Shown here piece after piece: positions 27,837 to 38,260 of a DNA stretch of 64,000 nucleotides; positions within the stretch are counted from its first letter, which is position 1; every line of letters starts with the position of its first letter. The notes beneath the pieces were generated by a model. It did no database searches, had not been told where the DNA came from, and saw only the letters and a program-made list of their open reading frames with translations. The stretch lies in the NCBI RefSeq assembly GCF_008693185.1, contig NZ_VXKN01000001.1, forward strand, positions 310,001 through 374,000, given 5' to 3'. The translations under genes were made by a program, and so were the position numbers. The DNA is from Acinetobacter qingfengensis (GTDB lineage: Bacteria > Pseudomonadota > Gammaproteobacteria > Pseudomonadales > Moraxellaceae).

Positions 27837-29213
27837 ATGAGCGTATCTTTAAACGATCCAACTGCAACTGCCAAAACTAACGAATATTACTTGACTCGCC
27901 AAAGTCAGATGGAATCAAATGTTCGTAGTTATCCTCGTAAATTACCTTTAGCGATTGCGAAAGCGAAGGGCTGTTGGATCACCGATGTTGAGGGCAATGA
28001 ATACCTCGACTGTCTAGCTGGTGCAGGCACTTTGGCCCTTGGTCACAACCATCCTGCTGTTATTCAAAGTATTCAGGACACACTGGCAAGCGGTTTGCCA
28101 TTACATACACTGGATTTGACGACACCGTTAAAAGATGCCTTTACAGAAAATCTTTTGTCGTTTCTTCCTGGTGGAAAACAAGAGTACTGCTTACAATTCT
28201 GTGGTCCATCCGGTGCAGACGCAACCGAAGCAGCCATCAAACTTGCTAAAACCTATACTGGTCGTGCAAATGTGATCAGTTTTTCAGGTGGTTATCATGG
28301 TATGACACATGGTTCCTTGGCCATGACAGGTAATTTAAGTGCCAAAAATGCCGTGAATGGTTTAATGCCAGGCGTACAATTTATGCCTTATCCGCATGAA
28401 TATCGATGCCCACTAGGGATCGGCGGTGAAGCTGGTGTAAATGCCTTAACGTATTATTTTGAACAATTCATTGAAGATGTAGAAAGCGGTGTAACCCGTC
28501 CTGCGGCAGTTATTCTCGAAGCCATTCAGGGTGAAGGTGGTGTGGTTGTTGCACCAACAAAATGGCTGAAAAAAATTCGTGAAGTCACTGAGAAACATAA
28601 TATTGTCTTGATTCTCGATGAAGTTCAGGCCGGTTTTGCACGTTCTGGAAAAATGTTTGCCTTTGAACATACAGGCATTGAACCTGATGTTGTGGTGATG
28701 TCTAAAGCGGTAGGTGGTAGCTTGCCACTTGCAGTATTGGCAATTAAACGTAAATTCGATGCATGGCAACCTGCTGGTCACACCGGAACTTTCCGTGGTA
28801 ACCAATTGGCGATGGGTACAGGCTTAGCGACTTTAACGGCTATCAAACAAGATAAACTTGCTGAAAATGCCCAAGAGCGTGGTGAGTTTTTACAAGCTGA
28901 GTTAAAAAAACTGGCACAAGATTTTCATTGTATTGGCCATGTGCGTGGTCGTGGTTTGATGATCGGCATTGAAATTATTGACGAAAATCAACCAGCAGAT
29001 CATTTAGGTGCTTATCCTGCGGATTCTCAGTTGGCAGCAGCAATTCAAACAGCATGTTTTAACAATAAGTTAATGCTGGAAAAAGGCGGACGTAATGGTA
29101 CAGTTATCCGTTTACTTTGCCCATTAATTATCACTCAGGAAGAATGCGAAGAAGTCCTTAAACGCTTCAAAAAAGCTGTGGCTGAAGCATTAGTTGCAGT
29201 GCGAGGCAAATAA
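27837..29213 (+). CDS. dat: L-2,4-diaminobutyrate:2-oxoglutarate aminotransferase
   Basis: Dat makes L-2,4-diaminobutyrate from aspartate semialdehyde and glutamate, the first step to 1,3-diaminopropane. It is a class III aminotransferase of 458 residues. The PLP-binding lysine lies in [14 protein letters not shown], the aspartate contacting the PLP ring in [14 protein letters not shown], and the phosphate-binding glycine loop in [16 protein letters not shown]. ddc follows only 3 bases after its stop, so the two form an operon. The Dat/Ddc pair is a hallmark of Acinetobacter. Upstream lies a leader containing a terminator. Confidence 0.96.
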   Translation: MSVSLNDPTATAKTNEYYLTRQSQMESNVRSYPRKLPLAIAKAKGCWITDVEGNEYLDCLAGAGTLALGHNHPAVIQSIQDTLASGLPLHTLDLTTPLKDAFTENLLSFLPGGKQEYCLQFCGPSGADATEAAIKLAKTYTGRANVISFSGGYHGMTHGSLAMTGNLSAKNAVNGLMPGVQFMPYPHEYRCPLGIGGEAGVNALTYYFEQFIEDVESGVTRPAAVILEAIQGEGGVVVAPTKWLKKIREVTEKHNIVLILDEVQAGFARSGKMFAFEHTGIEPDVVVMSKAVGGSLPLAVLAIKRKFDAWQPAGHTGTFRGNQLAMGTGLATLTAIKQDKLAENAQERGEFLQAELKKLAQDFHCIGHVRGRGLMIGIEIIDENQPADHLGAYPADSQLAAAIQTACFNNKLMLEKGGRNGTVIRLLCPLIITQEECEEVLKRFKKAVAEALVAVRGK

Positions 29214-29216
29214 TAC

Positions 29217-30752
29217 ATGGTAGATTTTGCAAAGCACCGTCAAGCACTACTTTGCAATGATGCACAATCCATTGCTGACTATCAGTCAGCAATGGAACAG
29301 GCTGTTAAAGCAGTTGCTGCATGGTTGCAAAATGACAAAATGTACACAGGCGGCAGCATTAAACAGCTCCGTTCTGTCATTGCATTTCAGCCTTCAAAAG
29401 AAGGGATGGGACTTGAAGGTGCATTAAAGCGTTCAGTAGAATTATTTCTGAATAAAAGCCTGAAGGTACATCATCCACATTCTCTGGCACATTTACATTG
29501 TCCAACCATGGTCACCAGTCAGATTGCTGAAGTCCTAATTAATGCCACCAACCAGTCTATGGATTCATGGGATCAAAGTCCGGCCGGTTCATTGATGGAA
29601 GTTCAGTTGATTGACTGGTTGCGCCAGAAAGTTGGTTTTGGTGCGGGTCAGGCTGGTGTATTTACTTCTGGTGGTACACAATCTAATTTAATGGGTGTAT
29701 TACTGGCACGTGACTGGGCGATTGCCAAACACTGGAAAAATGCCGATGGTCAGGAATGGTCAGTACAACGTGATGGCTTGCCAGTAGAAGCATTAAGTAA
29801 AGTCAAAGTTATATGTTCTGAAAATGCCCATTTCTCCGTGCAGAAGAATATGGCAATGATGGGAATGGGCTTTCAGTCTGTGGTGACTGTTCCAGTAAAT
29901 GACAAGGCACAAATTGATGTTGATGCTTTGGAAAAAACAATGGCACATTTGACTGCTGAAGGTAAAATTATTGCCTGTGTCGTTGCAACTGCCGGAACCA
30001 CCGATGCTGGTGCAATTGATCCAATCCAAAAAATTCGTGCATTAACAACACAGTATGGTGCATGGATGCATGTCGATGCAGCATGGGGTGGCGCATTAAT
30101 TTTATCGAATGATTATCGTCATTGGTTAGATGGTATTGAAACTGTAGACTCAGTCACACTGGATTTTCACAAGCACTATTTCCAAAGCATTAGCTGTGGT
30201 GCATTTCTGCTTAAAGATGAAGCTAATTACCGTTTTATGCATTATGAAGCGGAATATTTGAATTCAGCTTACGATGAAGAGCATGGTGTTCCTAATCTGG
30301 TTTCTAAATCTTTACAAACCACACGCCGTTTTGATGCATTGAAACTGTGGATGACGATTGAAGCATTAGGTGAAGAACTTTATGGTTCAATGATTGATCA
30401 TGGCGTCAATCTAACGCGTGATGTTGCTGCTTATATTCAGGCAACAGAAGATTTAGAGCTTTTGGTTGAACCACAATTTGCTTCGGTATTATTCCGTGTT
30501 GTTCCAAAGGATTATCCTGAAGAATTTATTGATAGCCTGAACCAGAATGTTGCAGATGAGTTATTTGCACGTGGTGAAGCAAATATTGGAGTAACCAAAG
30601 TTGGTGCGGTACAATCACTGAAGATGACCACATTAAGTCCTGTGGCAACACTGGATAATGTGAAAAATCTTTTGGCACTTGTATTGACTGAGGCAAATCG
30701 TATCAAAGATGCAATCGTTGCTGGTCGTTATACACCAGCAATTGATGAATAG
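29217..30752 (+). CDS. ddc: L-2,4-diaminobutyrate decarboxylase
   Basis: Ddc decarboxylates L-2,4-diaminobutyrate to 1,3-diaminopropane, a major polyamine of the genus. It is a group II PLP-dependent decarboxylase of 511 residues. The PLP lysine is in LDFHKHYFQ, the PLP-stacking histidine region in [12 protein letters not shown], and the ring-nitrogen aspartate in [10 protein letters not shown]. The ATG at 29217 is 3 bases after the dat stop; translation is probably coupled. Two hairpins follow the stop codon, the second a strong terminator. Confidence 0.96.
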   Translation: MVDFAKHRQALLCNDAQSIADYQSAMEQAVKAVAAWLQNDKMYTGGSIKQLRSVIAFQPSKEGMGLEGALKRSVELFLNKSLKVHHPHSLAHLHCPTMVTSQIAEVLINATNQSMDSWDQSPAGSLMEVQLIDWLRQKVGFGAGQAGVFTSGGTQSNLMGVLLARDWAIAKHWKNADGQEWSVQRDGLPVEALSKVKVICSENAHFSVQKNMAMMGMGFQSVVTVPVNDKAQIDVDALEKTMAHLTAEGKIIACVVATAGTTDAGAIDPIQKIRALTTQYGAWMHVDAAWGGALILSNDYRHWLDGIETVDSVTLDFHKHYFQSISCGAFLLKDEANYRFMHYEAEYLNSAYDEEHGVPNLVSKSLQTTRRFDALKLWMTIEALGEELYGSMIDHGVNLTRDVAAYIQATEDLELLVEPQFASVLFRVVPKDYPEEFIDSLNQNVADELFARGEANIGVTKVGAVQSLKMTTLSPVATLDNVKNLLALVLTEANRIKDAIVAGRYTPAIDE

Positions 30753-30779
30753 GTTAAAAAGCTGATCAATTGCTTGGTA

Positions 30780-30822
30780 ATTTCACTGATTTAGTGGTGT
30801 GAAGCCGAAAAATCAGTGAAAT
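30780..30822. repeat. 13-bp perfect inverted repeat after ddc
   Basis: Arms ATTTCACTGATTT (30780-30792) and AAATCAGTGAAAT (30810-30822) are separated by 17 bases. There is no T-run after it, so it is not a plain terminator. It may stabilise the 3' end of the dat-ddc transcript or bind a protein. Confidence 0.7.
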
Positions 30823-30830
30823 AGGTCTTG

Positions 30831-30870
30831 AGGATTAAATTCTGCATTTTGTAGGATTTAATCCTTTTTT
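30831..30870 (+). terminator. intrinsic terminator of dat-ddc
   Basis: Arms AGGATTAAAT and ATTTAATCCT (10 perfect pairs) with a 15-base loop, followed by six T residues. Confidence 0.88.
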
Positions 30871-31195
30871 GATTCCACAGATTTTAAGTATTTTTATTTT
30901 GATCCTAACCCTGAGTATGAGTCTTATATAGCGTACGACATCATTGCTTTGCTTACAGTGATTGATCCTTCATCTCATGTTGCGTTATATTTTTTACTTA
31001 GAACGACTAAGTTATACAAATCATGCCTTGTACCAACTAAAAAGTTCTACATCATGTACGGTTGCATTTCAAGTATCTGTGAAATGTTAATACGCTTTAA
31101 TTTTATAAATCATATATTGCATAACAAGGGATTTATCTGTACTTTAACAATATTATGGTTAAAAATCATACAAATGTAAGATATTTCTTGCAATT

Positions 31196-31215
31196 ATGTA
31201 AGCTAAAGCTTACAT
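31196..31215. promoter_or_regulatory. candidate operator, 9+9 palindrome
   Basis: ATGTAAGCT-AA-AGCTTACAT is a 20-base dyad. Another ATGTAAG lies 22 bases upstream at 31174-31180, i.e. about two helical turns, in the same orientation as the left half. It lies about 100 bases upstream of a weak promoter for the small membrane protein gene. Confidence 0.45.
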
Positions 31216-31357
31216 CGTTGTAATCCATAGACTATTCGTTTAATTTTATTATTTTTTATAATGGCATTATGTATCGAGTTGACTTGATCAATATTAAAGA
31301 GAATGGCATATAGAATTAAGATAACTATTCTCAATAATAATTTTGATACATATTGGC

Positions 31358-31393
31358 ATCTCTTCCTCTTTTTGGAGGAGGAGAGGAAGAGAT
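31358..31393. repeat. 11-bp hairpin close to the small membrane protein start
   Basis: Perfect arms ATCTCTTCCTC (31358-31368) and GAGGAAGAGAT (31383-31393) with a 14-base purine-rich loop. It ends 27 bases before the ATG at 31421, so it would lie in the 5' untranslated RNA if the promoter upstream is used. Confidence 0.7.
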
Positions 31394-31420
31394 ACCACTT
31401 TAATCGTTGGGGAAATGAAG

Positions 31421-31750
31421 ATGCTAAAATTTAAAGATATCCTGTTTTTCTTGTTTATTACCATTAGTTTTTTTGTTTTACTGATCTTTTTTAACTATAT
31501 CGGCTTTATAGAGTCAATCAACTTATTTTTAACGTCTTTCCTTTATGGAATAGTAAATAGTATGTACGCATCACAATTAAAATATGAAAAAGTTTATTTA
31601 TTACTAACAGTACCTTTTCTTGTTCTAATTTTGTTCTTAGGTAAATCTAATGAAATATTCCTGATTTGTTCAGGAATATTTATGGCGACTTCTCTGATAT
31701 TTATGAGTAGAAATCTCAAGATTTTTAGTAATTTTACAAAAACGGAGTGA
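31421..31750 (+). CDS. small membrane protein with about four helices, unknown function
   Basis: A 109-residue, very hydrophobic protein with four predicted membrane segments (about residues 9-26, 31-47, 56-73 and 76-94) and a short charged C-terminus. No family is recognised. The ATG at 31421 is preferred to an upstream frame start at 31343 because GGGGAAATGAAG precedes it at a good distance. Its 3' end overlaps the 3' end of the convergent BLUF gene by 17 bases. A link with light sensing is only a guess from position. Confidence 0.65.
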   Translation: MLKFKDILFFLFITISFFVLLIFFNYIGFIESINLFLTSFLYGIVNSMYASQLKYEKVYLLLTVPFLVLILFLGKSNEIFLICSGIFMATSLIFMSRNLKIFSNFTKTE

Positions 31751-32210
31751 TTCCCCGATTATTAAAACCTGTACGGGTTCTATTTTTTCTATTGGTTTGA
31801 TTCACTGTAATTAGTGTTTCTATAAAATTGCTGAGATGATGCAAGTCCAGCTTTTGAGGGTCAAATTTTTCAATTCCATTTTCTTTAAAATAGTGGTCAA
31901 TCATTGAATCTTTTTCAACATATTTCATTGACCATTTTTTAAATCTAAATTTTTCAATTTCAATAATGCATAAGCGTTTTACACAATGATGTCGAATATC
32001 TTTCTCAATATTCCTATACAAGGATTCTATTGTGGATTGCTCACCTTCAAGGCATTGAAAAAAGGCATTATCTGCATAGTAAAGTACACCATATATCTCA
32101 TTTTCCTGATTGAATTTTCTAGCTAAAGTAAGAATATCGATAATGTCTTCTAATAAATTTTCATCATCATTAATCTTTCTCTTGCTGGCATAACAAAGCA
32201 TAACTTTCAT
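31734..32210 (-). CDS. BLUF-domain blue-light photoreceptor
   Basis: A 158-residue short BLUF protein, which binds FAD and senses blue light. The key residues are all present: Tyr7 in MLCYAS, Asn34 in ARKFNQENEIYG, Gln52 in FFQCLEGE, and Trp93/Met95 in KKWSMKY. The fold ends near residue 100; the rest is a helical C-terminal extension with basic ending, typical of short BLUF proteins such as Acinetobacter BlsA, which act by binding partner proteins. There is no output domain such as EAL. The partner is unknown; the convergent neighbour encodes a small membrane protein. Several paralogues are usual in the genus, so I give no gene symbol. Confidence 0.93.
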   Translation of the reverse strand: MKVMLCYASKRKINDDENLLEDIIDILTLARKFNQENEIYGVLYYADNAFFQCLEGEQSTIESLYRNIEKDIRHHCVKRLCIIEIEKFRFKKWSMKYVEKDSMIDHYFKENGIEKFDPQKLDLHHLSNFIETLITVNQTNRKNRTRTGFNNRGITPFL

Positions 32211-32356
32211 TTGGATGAAGTCACTATTTGGAGGAGGAATCTATCAATGTATCACGCACAGCAAGAATTGATAGATTTTTTGGAATTTTATGTTGGTTAA
32301 ATTTATTGGTTTCCACAAATCTTTTCTTATTAATATTTTAGATTGGATTAAAAATA

Positions 32357-32385
32357 AACCCATTTGCAAAACATGCAAATGGGTT
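32357..32385 (-). terminator. intrinsic terminator after purB
   Basis: A perfect 12-bp stem (AACCCATTTGCA/TGCAAATGGGTT) with a 5-base loop is followed on the minus strand by TATTTTT. It lies about 30 bases past the purB stop. Confidence 0.88.
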
Positions 32386-32416
32386 ATGGTAGCTACTCGC
32401 AACTCGTTGTAATTTC

Positions 32417-33820
<1,404 letters not shown>

Positions 33821-33837
33821 TCAGTCAAACGCTGTGA

Positions 33838-34599
33838 TTAAGTTTCAATATCAGCAAACTTGAGCTGCTGATGTTGGAGTTGTGCAAAATAACGAAGTTC
33901 TTTAATAATTTTAGTTTTGGAAAAAACCAGCTTCCATGGATTTCCACCCAGTTTGCGCCAGTAGTGTGCGGCCTGTAGACCTGTGAATAATAATGCCCGA
34001 ATCATATCAACTTCATGAGGGTTTTTGAAAGATTCCGGATTACCTTTAACCATGATTCTGGGTTTTAGTGTACTGGCTGTTTCAGTATATAGTTGTGCAA
34101 AGGCAGCAATAATACTGGGGTGGTGATATTGATAGTCAAAAAAAGCCAATTGGCGAATAATATTCTGTTGTGTCTGATTAATCTTTTTGCAAAATTCTGC
34201 CTGACGATAGACTTTGGCAGAAAGATTAAGTAAACCCATTGCATAATTTAATGGAAATTTGGCATTTTTAATGCCAAGGCGGGGAATACGGGACTTTGGG
34301 CTGGCATCATAAGGTGCAATCAGACATTGTTCTAATGTGTGTAAACCTAGATGGATATCGCCTAATGTCGGAAAAAAAATCTGGCTATTTAAATTTGGAT
34401 TATCATTTGCCCGAATATTTAATGCAGCTCTGATTGAAATATCGCGGTAATGGTTGCCTAATTCACCAATACGGCTTGAACTGGAAGTGGCAACAACATG
34501 TACGAGTTGAGCTGCCTGAAATACTGCGGCCAATGCCAGAACCTGATGCTGTTGCTGCGAGAACTCAACTTCTGGCATAAAAGGCTGCATGGTGTCCAT
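33838..34599 (-). CDS. hflD: lysogenisation regulator HflD homologue
   Basis: HflD is a peripheral membrane protein that, in E. coli, binds and reduces phage lambda CII activity; the cellular role in other bacteria is unclear. The family's N-terminal signature QVLALAAVFQAAQLVH is present at about residues 19-34, with helical content throughout. The length of 253 is longer than the E. coli protein (about 210) with a C-terminal extension. It starts 3 bases after the mnmA stop and precedes purB, which is the conserved order mnmA-hflD-purB. Assignment is firm; function is inferred. Confidence 0.92.
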   Translation of the reverse strand: MDTMQPFMPEVEFSQQQHQVLALAAVFQAAQLVHVVATSSSSRIGELGNHYRDISIRAALNIRANDNPNLNSQIFFPTLGDIHLGLHTLEQCLIAPYDASPKSRIPRLGIKNAKFPLNYAMGLLNLSAKVYRQAEFCKKINQTQQNIIRQLAFFDYQYHHPSIIAAFAQLYTETASTLKPRIMVKGNPESFKNPHEVDMIRALLFTGLQAAHYWRKLGGNPWKLVFSKTKIIKELRYFAQLQHQQLKFADIET

Positions 34600-34602
34600 A
34601 AT

Positions 34603-35742
34603 TTATCTCTGTAAATATTGCGGTAATGGTGCATTTATACTGCGAATAACACCACCACCCAAACAGGTTTGCTGTTGATAAAATACCACAGATTGCCCAG
34701 GTGTTGCAGCACGTTGTGGCTCATCAAATACTACGAGAACACCTGAAGGAAATTCATCATGACGATAAATGGTACATGCCTGATCAGATTGACGGTAGCG
34801 TGTTTTGGCTGTGCAACGTAAACCAGATGACGGAATATCTTGTTCGCCTGCGATCCAGTAAATTTCTTCACTATCTAGTTGGGTCGATAACATTAATGAA
34901 TGTTCATGACCTTGTCCAATAACAAGACGATTATTGGCGATATCTTTATGTAGTACAAACCATGCACCTTCAGCAGCATTTTTCATGCCACCAATACCAA
35001 TACCACCACGTTGGCCAAGCGTGTAATACATCAACCCATGGTGTTGCCCAATCACTGTACCATCTTCAAGAACGATTTCACCGGGCTGAGCAGGTAAATA
35101 TTGTTTTAAAAAATCATTAAAACGGCGTTCACCAATAAAACAAATACCTGTCGAATCTTTTTTAGTCGCCGTTGATAGACCTAATTTTTGGGCAATTTCA
35201 CGAACTTGGGGTTTCTCTAGTTCTCCTACAGGAAAAAGCGTTTTATCAATTTCTCGACCATGTACGGCATGTAAAAAGTATGTTTGATCTTTATTATTAT
35301 CAAGACCTCTTAGTAAAGGCGCATAAGTTTCACCCTGACTATTCTGGCTGCTTATACCACGGCGGCAATAATGTCCGGTAGCAATTAAATCTGCACCTAA
35401 ATTTACGGCATAATCTAAAAAGGCACGAAACTTAATTTCTTTATTACATAGAATATCAGGATTAGGTGTGCGTCCAGCAGAATATTCTGCAAGAAAGTGT
35501 TCAAAAACACGATCCCAGTATTCCATGGAAAAGTTGACTGTGTGTAGTTTAATACCTAAACGATCTGCGACAGCTTGTGCATCAGCAAGATCTTGCATTG
35601 CTGTGCAATATTCCGTGCCGTCATCTTCCTCCCAGTTCTTCATAAACAGACCTTCTACATGATAGCCCTGTTCGAGGAGTAAAGCTGCCGAAACGGATGA
35701 ATCTACACCGCCTGACATGCCAACGATGACATTTTTTTGCAT
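34603..35742 (-). CDS. mnmA: tRNA-specific 2-thiouridylase
   Basis: MnmA thiolates U34 in tRNA-Lys, Glu and Gln. The 379-residue PP-loop ATPase has the N-terminal [13 protein letters not shown] motif (ATP binding, residues about 9-21), the active-site cysteines in [12 protein letters not shown] and in [12 protein letters not shown], and [10 protein letters not shown] at the central region. It starts about 7 bases after the Nudix hydrolase gene, so they are co-transcribed. Length is normal. Confidence 0.97.
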   Translation of the reverse strand: MQKNVIVGMSGGVDSSVSAALLLEQGYHVEGLFMKNWEEDDGTEYCTAMQDLADAQAVADRLGIKLHTVNFSMEYWDRVFEHFLAEYSAGRTPNPDILCNKEIKFRAFLDYAVNLGADLIATGHYCRRGISSQNSQGETYAPLLRGLDNNKDQTYFLHAVHGREIDKTLFPVGELEKPQVREIAQKLGLSTATKKDSTGICFIGERRFNDFLKQYLPAQPGEIVLEDGTVIGQHHGLMYYTLGQRGGIGIGGMKNAAEGAWFVLHKDIANNRLVIGQGHEHSLMLSTQLDSEEIYWIAGEQDIPSSGLRCTAKTRYRQSDQACTIYRHDEFPSGVLVVFDEPQRAATPGQSVVFYQQQTCLGGGVIRSINAPLPQYLQR

Positions 35743-35748
35743 ACGAGA

Positions 35749-36234
35749 TTAAGCTTCCAAATTTGAGGTTAAAGAATGAAAAGGGTGTTCGTGAATGATG
35801 TTTAGCGGATATTTTTGTCCAGCAATCGTATCTTGTATAGCTTGGAGAACCAAAGGACTGCGTGCACGACCAGAATTTTGTAACTCATCAAAACTTAACC
35901 AGACTGCTTGTAGAATATCCTGATCAAGTGATTGCTGCGTATTTTGTAGTGCTTTGGCTAAAAAGCAAAAACGAAAATAAGTACGATCTGGAAACATTGG
36001 TGGCGTATAAGTATAAATTCCCAGAAAATCAGTAATTTTGACCTGCCAAGCGGTTTCTTCCAGTGTTTCACGTAATGCAGCTTCAATCAGCGTTTCACCA
36101 GCTTCTACATGACCAGCCGGCTGGTTATAAACAGGATGAGAAAAACCTTCACTGTGTTCTTCAACCAGTAAAAAACGTCCGTCCTGCTGAACAACGGTAG
36201 CAACTGTAACATGCGCAGACCATGACATCTTCAT
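35749..36234 (-). CDS. Nudix hydrolase (NudJ-like)
   Basis: Hydrolyses nucleoside di/triphosphate-X substrates; in E. coli NudJ is a phosphatase with broad specificity. The 161-residue protein has a Nudix box from GHVEAGETLIEA to RETLEETAW, with Glu residues for metal binding in the REXXEE core. The usual Gly after EEx is replaced by Ala, as I also recall in pseudomonad homologues. First gene of the block Nudix-mnmA-hflD-purB on the minus strand. Substrate unknown. Confidence 0.88.
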   Translation of the reverse strand: MKMSWSAHVTVATVVQQDGRFLLVEEHSEGFSHPVYNQPAGHVEAGETLIEAALRETLEETAWQVKITDFLGIYTYTPPMFPDRTYFRFCFLAKALQNTQQSLDQDILQAVWLSFDELQNSGRARSPLVLQAIQDTIAGQKYPLNIIHEHPFHSLTSNLEA

Positions 36235-36356
36235 TCCACCCTGAGAATAATTGCGCTATATGATACGCAATTTAGTTTGCAAAGGCCAATTGAAATCTGA
36301 ATTTCAGGCTATTTTTGCGTTTAAATGGTTAAAAATACAGGATTCGTAAAGATAAA

Positions 36357-36917
36357 TCAGGTTTTGAGGGTTTGTTGATGCTGTTGCATCACTTTGACAT
36401 AATGCCGAGCCGAATAGGATAAAAATGCCAGCTCTTTTTCTGTAAGTGGGCGAATTTGTTGCACGGGATTGCCTAGATATAGATAACCGCTTTTAAGTGT
36501 TTTTCGAGGTGGAACTAAACTGCCTGCGCCAATCATGACATCATCTTCAATCGTGACATCATCCAGTACTACACTATTAATGCCAATGAGTACCCGATTT
36601 CCAATGTTACAACCATGTAAGGTTACATGATGGCCAATGGTAACTTCTTCGCCAATAATCAGTGGTGAACCTTGGGGGTTAGTTGCTGTTTTATGACTGA
36701 CGTGTAACATACAATGATCCTGTACATTACTACATTTCCCAATGTGGATATGATTGACATCGGCACGAATTACGGCAAAAGGCCAGACAGATACATTTTT
36801 TGCCAGTTGTACATCGCCAATCACTACGGAGAGTGAATCAATATAGCAACTGCCATCAATTTTTGGCTGAATACCTAAGAAATTACGAACATTGTCTGAC
36901 ATGATCTTTTTATCCAT
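36357..36917 (-). CDS. gamma-carbonic anhydrase family protein
   Basis: A left-handed beta-helix protein with hexapeptide repeats (for example VTIGHHVTLHGC, IGNRVLIG, IEDDVMIGAGS). The three zinc-ligand histidines of the gamma class are seen in DHCMLHVSH and IGHHVTLHGC. These YrdA-type proteins are often inactive as carbonic anhydrases or have unknown function. The frame is open to 36962; plausible starts are ATG at 36917 (MDKKIMSDN) and ATG at 36902 (MSDNVRNF); no strong ribosome binding site decides. It starts about 60 bases after the PBP gene on the same strand. Confidence 0.85.
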   Translation of the reverse strand: MDKKIMSDNVRNFLGIQPKIDGSCYIDSLSVVIGDVQLAKNVSVWPFAVIRADVNHIHIGKCSNVQDHCMLHVSHKTATNPQGSPLIIGEEVTIGHHVTLHGCNIGNRVLIGINSVVLDDVTIEDDVMIGAGSLVPPRKTLKSGYLYLGNPVQQIRPLTEKELAFLSYSARHYVKVMQQHQQTLKT

Positions 36918-36980
36918 AAAAAAACATTCATCAAATGATGAATGCTTTTCTATAAAGATCAATGGCTTTGTTAAATTATT

Positions 36981-38141
36981 TTAAAAAAGATTACTGAAAA
37001 ATAATTTAATATGGTCAATTAGACGAGCAAAAAAGCCTGCTTCTTCAATCGGTTTTAAAACAACCAATGGGCTTTCACTGATGACTTTACCATCAAGAAT
37101 GGCTGAAATTTTTCCGACAACTTGACCTTGCTTTAATGGTGCTTCAAGTTTTGGGTTGATGTCAAGTTTTGTGGTAATTTTACCACCTTGACCTTTCGCC
37201 AAAGTCACTGAAAATGGATCCATCACACCAACTTCAGCTTTGTCTTCTGTCCCAAACCAGACTGGTGTTGTTGCCAATGCCTGTTTTGCAGGGCGAATAT
37301 TTACAGTTTCAAAATTACTAAATCCCCAGTTAAGTAATTGGCGACTTTGATCTGCACGCCCCTGAATAGAATTGGCGCCAAAAATCACTGTAATTAAACG
37401 CATCGGACCACGTTTACTGGAAGCTGTCAAGCAATAACCTGCTTCGCTGGTATGTCCTGTTTTCAAGCCATCTACACTTGGATCTGTATAAAGCAAAGCA
37501 TTACGATTGCCTTGCTTGATTCCGTTAAAGGTAAATTCTTTTTCTGAGTAAATTGGATAATATTTTGAGCTATCCCGAATAATATGGCGTGCCAGATTAG
37601 CCAAATCCAGTGCACTGGAATAGTGACCTTGGGCAGGCATACCAGTTGCATTTTCAAAATGGGTATTTTTCATTCCCAGACGTTCAGCTTCCTGATTCAT
37701 CATGTGGGCAAAGGTGCCTTCATTGCCAGCAATGTGTTCCGCCAGTGCTTTAGATGCATCATTACCTGATTGCACGATAATGCCCCGCAACATTTCCAGT
37801 ACTGTAGCTGTTCCATTAAGTGGAACATACATACATGATTCCGTACTGCTACCACGGCACCACGCAGACTCATTCATACGAACTTTTTCATTTTCGGTAA
37901 GTTCGCCTTTTAATAGTTTTTGCTCAATGATATAACTGGTCATCATTTTGGTCATTGAGGCAGGCGCCAGATGCTCATTCTGGTTCTTCTGTGCCAAAAT
38001 TTGCCCTGAGTCATAATCCATGACCACATAAGCTTTGTTATCTAGTTCTGGCGGAGAGGCAATGACCGTTGCTGCATAAGTGAAACTAAAAGAGCTACTT
38101 GTAATTAAAAATAATGCAGCAGATGCAATGTGGCGTGTCAT
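36981..38141 (-). CDS. D-alanyl-D-alanine carboxypeptidase (PBP5/6 type)
   Basis: Periplasmic serine-type DD-carboxypeptidase that trims the terminal D-Ala from peptidoglycan. The 386-residue protein has a signal peptide (1 to about 24), the SxxK motif S62-M-T-K65, the SxN motif S125-G-N127 and KTG at 227-229. The C-terminal domain ends with the amphipathic helix FFARLIDHIKLFFSNLF, which anchors PBP5-type enzymes to the inner membrane. All motifs of PBP5/6 (dacA/dacC) are present. I leave the symbol blank because dacA and dacC cannot be separated here. Confidence 0.93.
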   Translation of the reverse strand: MTRHIASAALFLITSSSFSFTYAATVIASPPELDNKAYVVMDYDSGQILAQKNQNEHLAPASMTKMMTSYIIEQKLLKGELTENEKVRMNESAWCRGSSTESCMYVPLNGTATVLEMLRGIIVQSGNDASKALAEHIAGNEGTFAHMMNQEAERLGMKNTHFENATGMPAQGHYSSALDLANLARHIIRDSSKYYPIYSEKEFTFNGIKQGNRNALLYTDPSVDGLKTGHTSEAGYCLTASSKRGPMRLITVIFGANSIQGRADQSRQLLNWGFSNFETVNIRPAKQALATTPVWFGTEDKAEVGVMDPFSVTLAKGQGGKITTKLDINPKLEAPLKQGQVVGKISAILDGKVISESPLVVLKPIEEAGFFARLIDHIKLFFSNLF

Positions 38142-38202
38142 TATTTGGATTTCCAGTTAAGGGTTGTGAGATAGATAGGTTGACGGGTTCTTATTCTAGA
38201 GG

Positions 38203-38243
38203 AGCCTGAACGACAAACCAATTGGTTTATCGTTTTTCAGGCT
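38203..38243. repeat. 41-base hairpin, no T-run
   Basis: Imperfect stem built from outer arms AGCCTGAA/TTCAGGCT and an inner self-complementary AAACCAATTGGTTT. On the minus strand it lies between the small exported protein gene and the carboxypeptidase gene and has no T-run after it. It could be a 3' end stabiliser or processing site. Confidence 0.65.
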
Positions 38244-38260
38244 AAAAAATAGTTAAAAAC

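Larger units (their letters stand above)
30871..31420. other. long AT-rich intergenic region upstream of the small membrane protein
   Basis: About 550 bases without a convincing gene; a 76-codon frame at 30949-31179 has no ribosome binding site or recognisable family. The region holds a cluster of TGTAAG motifs (31174-31215), including a near-perfect 20-base palindrome, a weak promoter (TTGATC 31284-31289, TATAGA 31309-31314, spacing 19) and an 11-bp hairpin at 31358-31393. Confidence 0.5.

Noticed and set aside
30949-31179. 76-codon open frame between ddc and the membrane protein gene
   Set aside because: No ribosome binding site, odd amino acid composition and no family; it lies in very AT-rich DNA.
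35749-36234. Non-standard Nudix box ending (Ala in place of Gly)
   Set aside because: The change is familiar in NudJ-like homologues of related bacteria, so it is not a novel loss of function.
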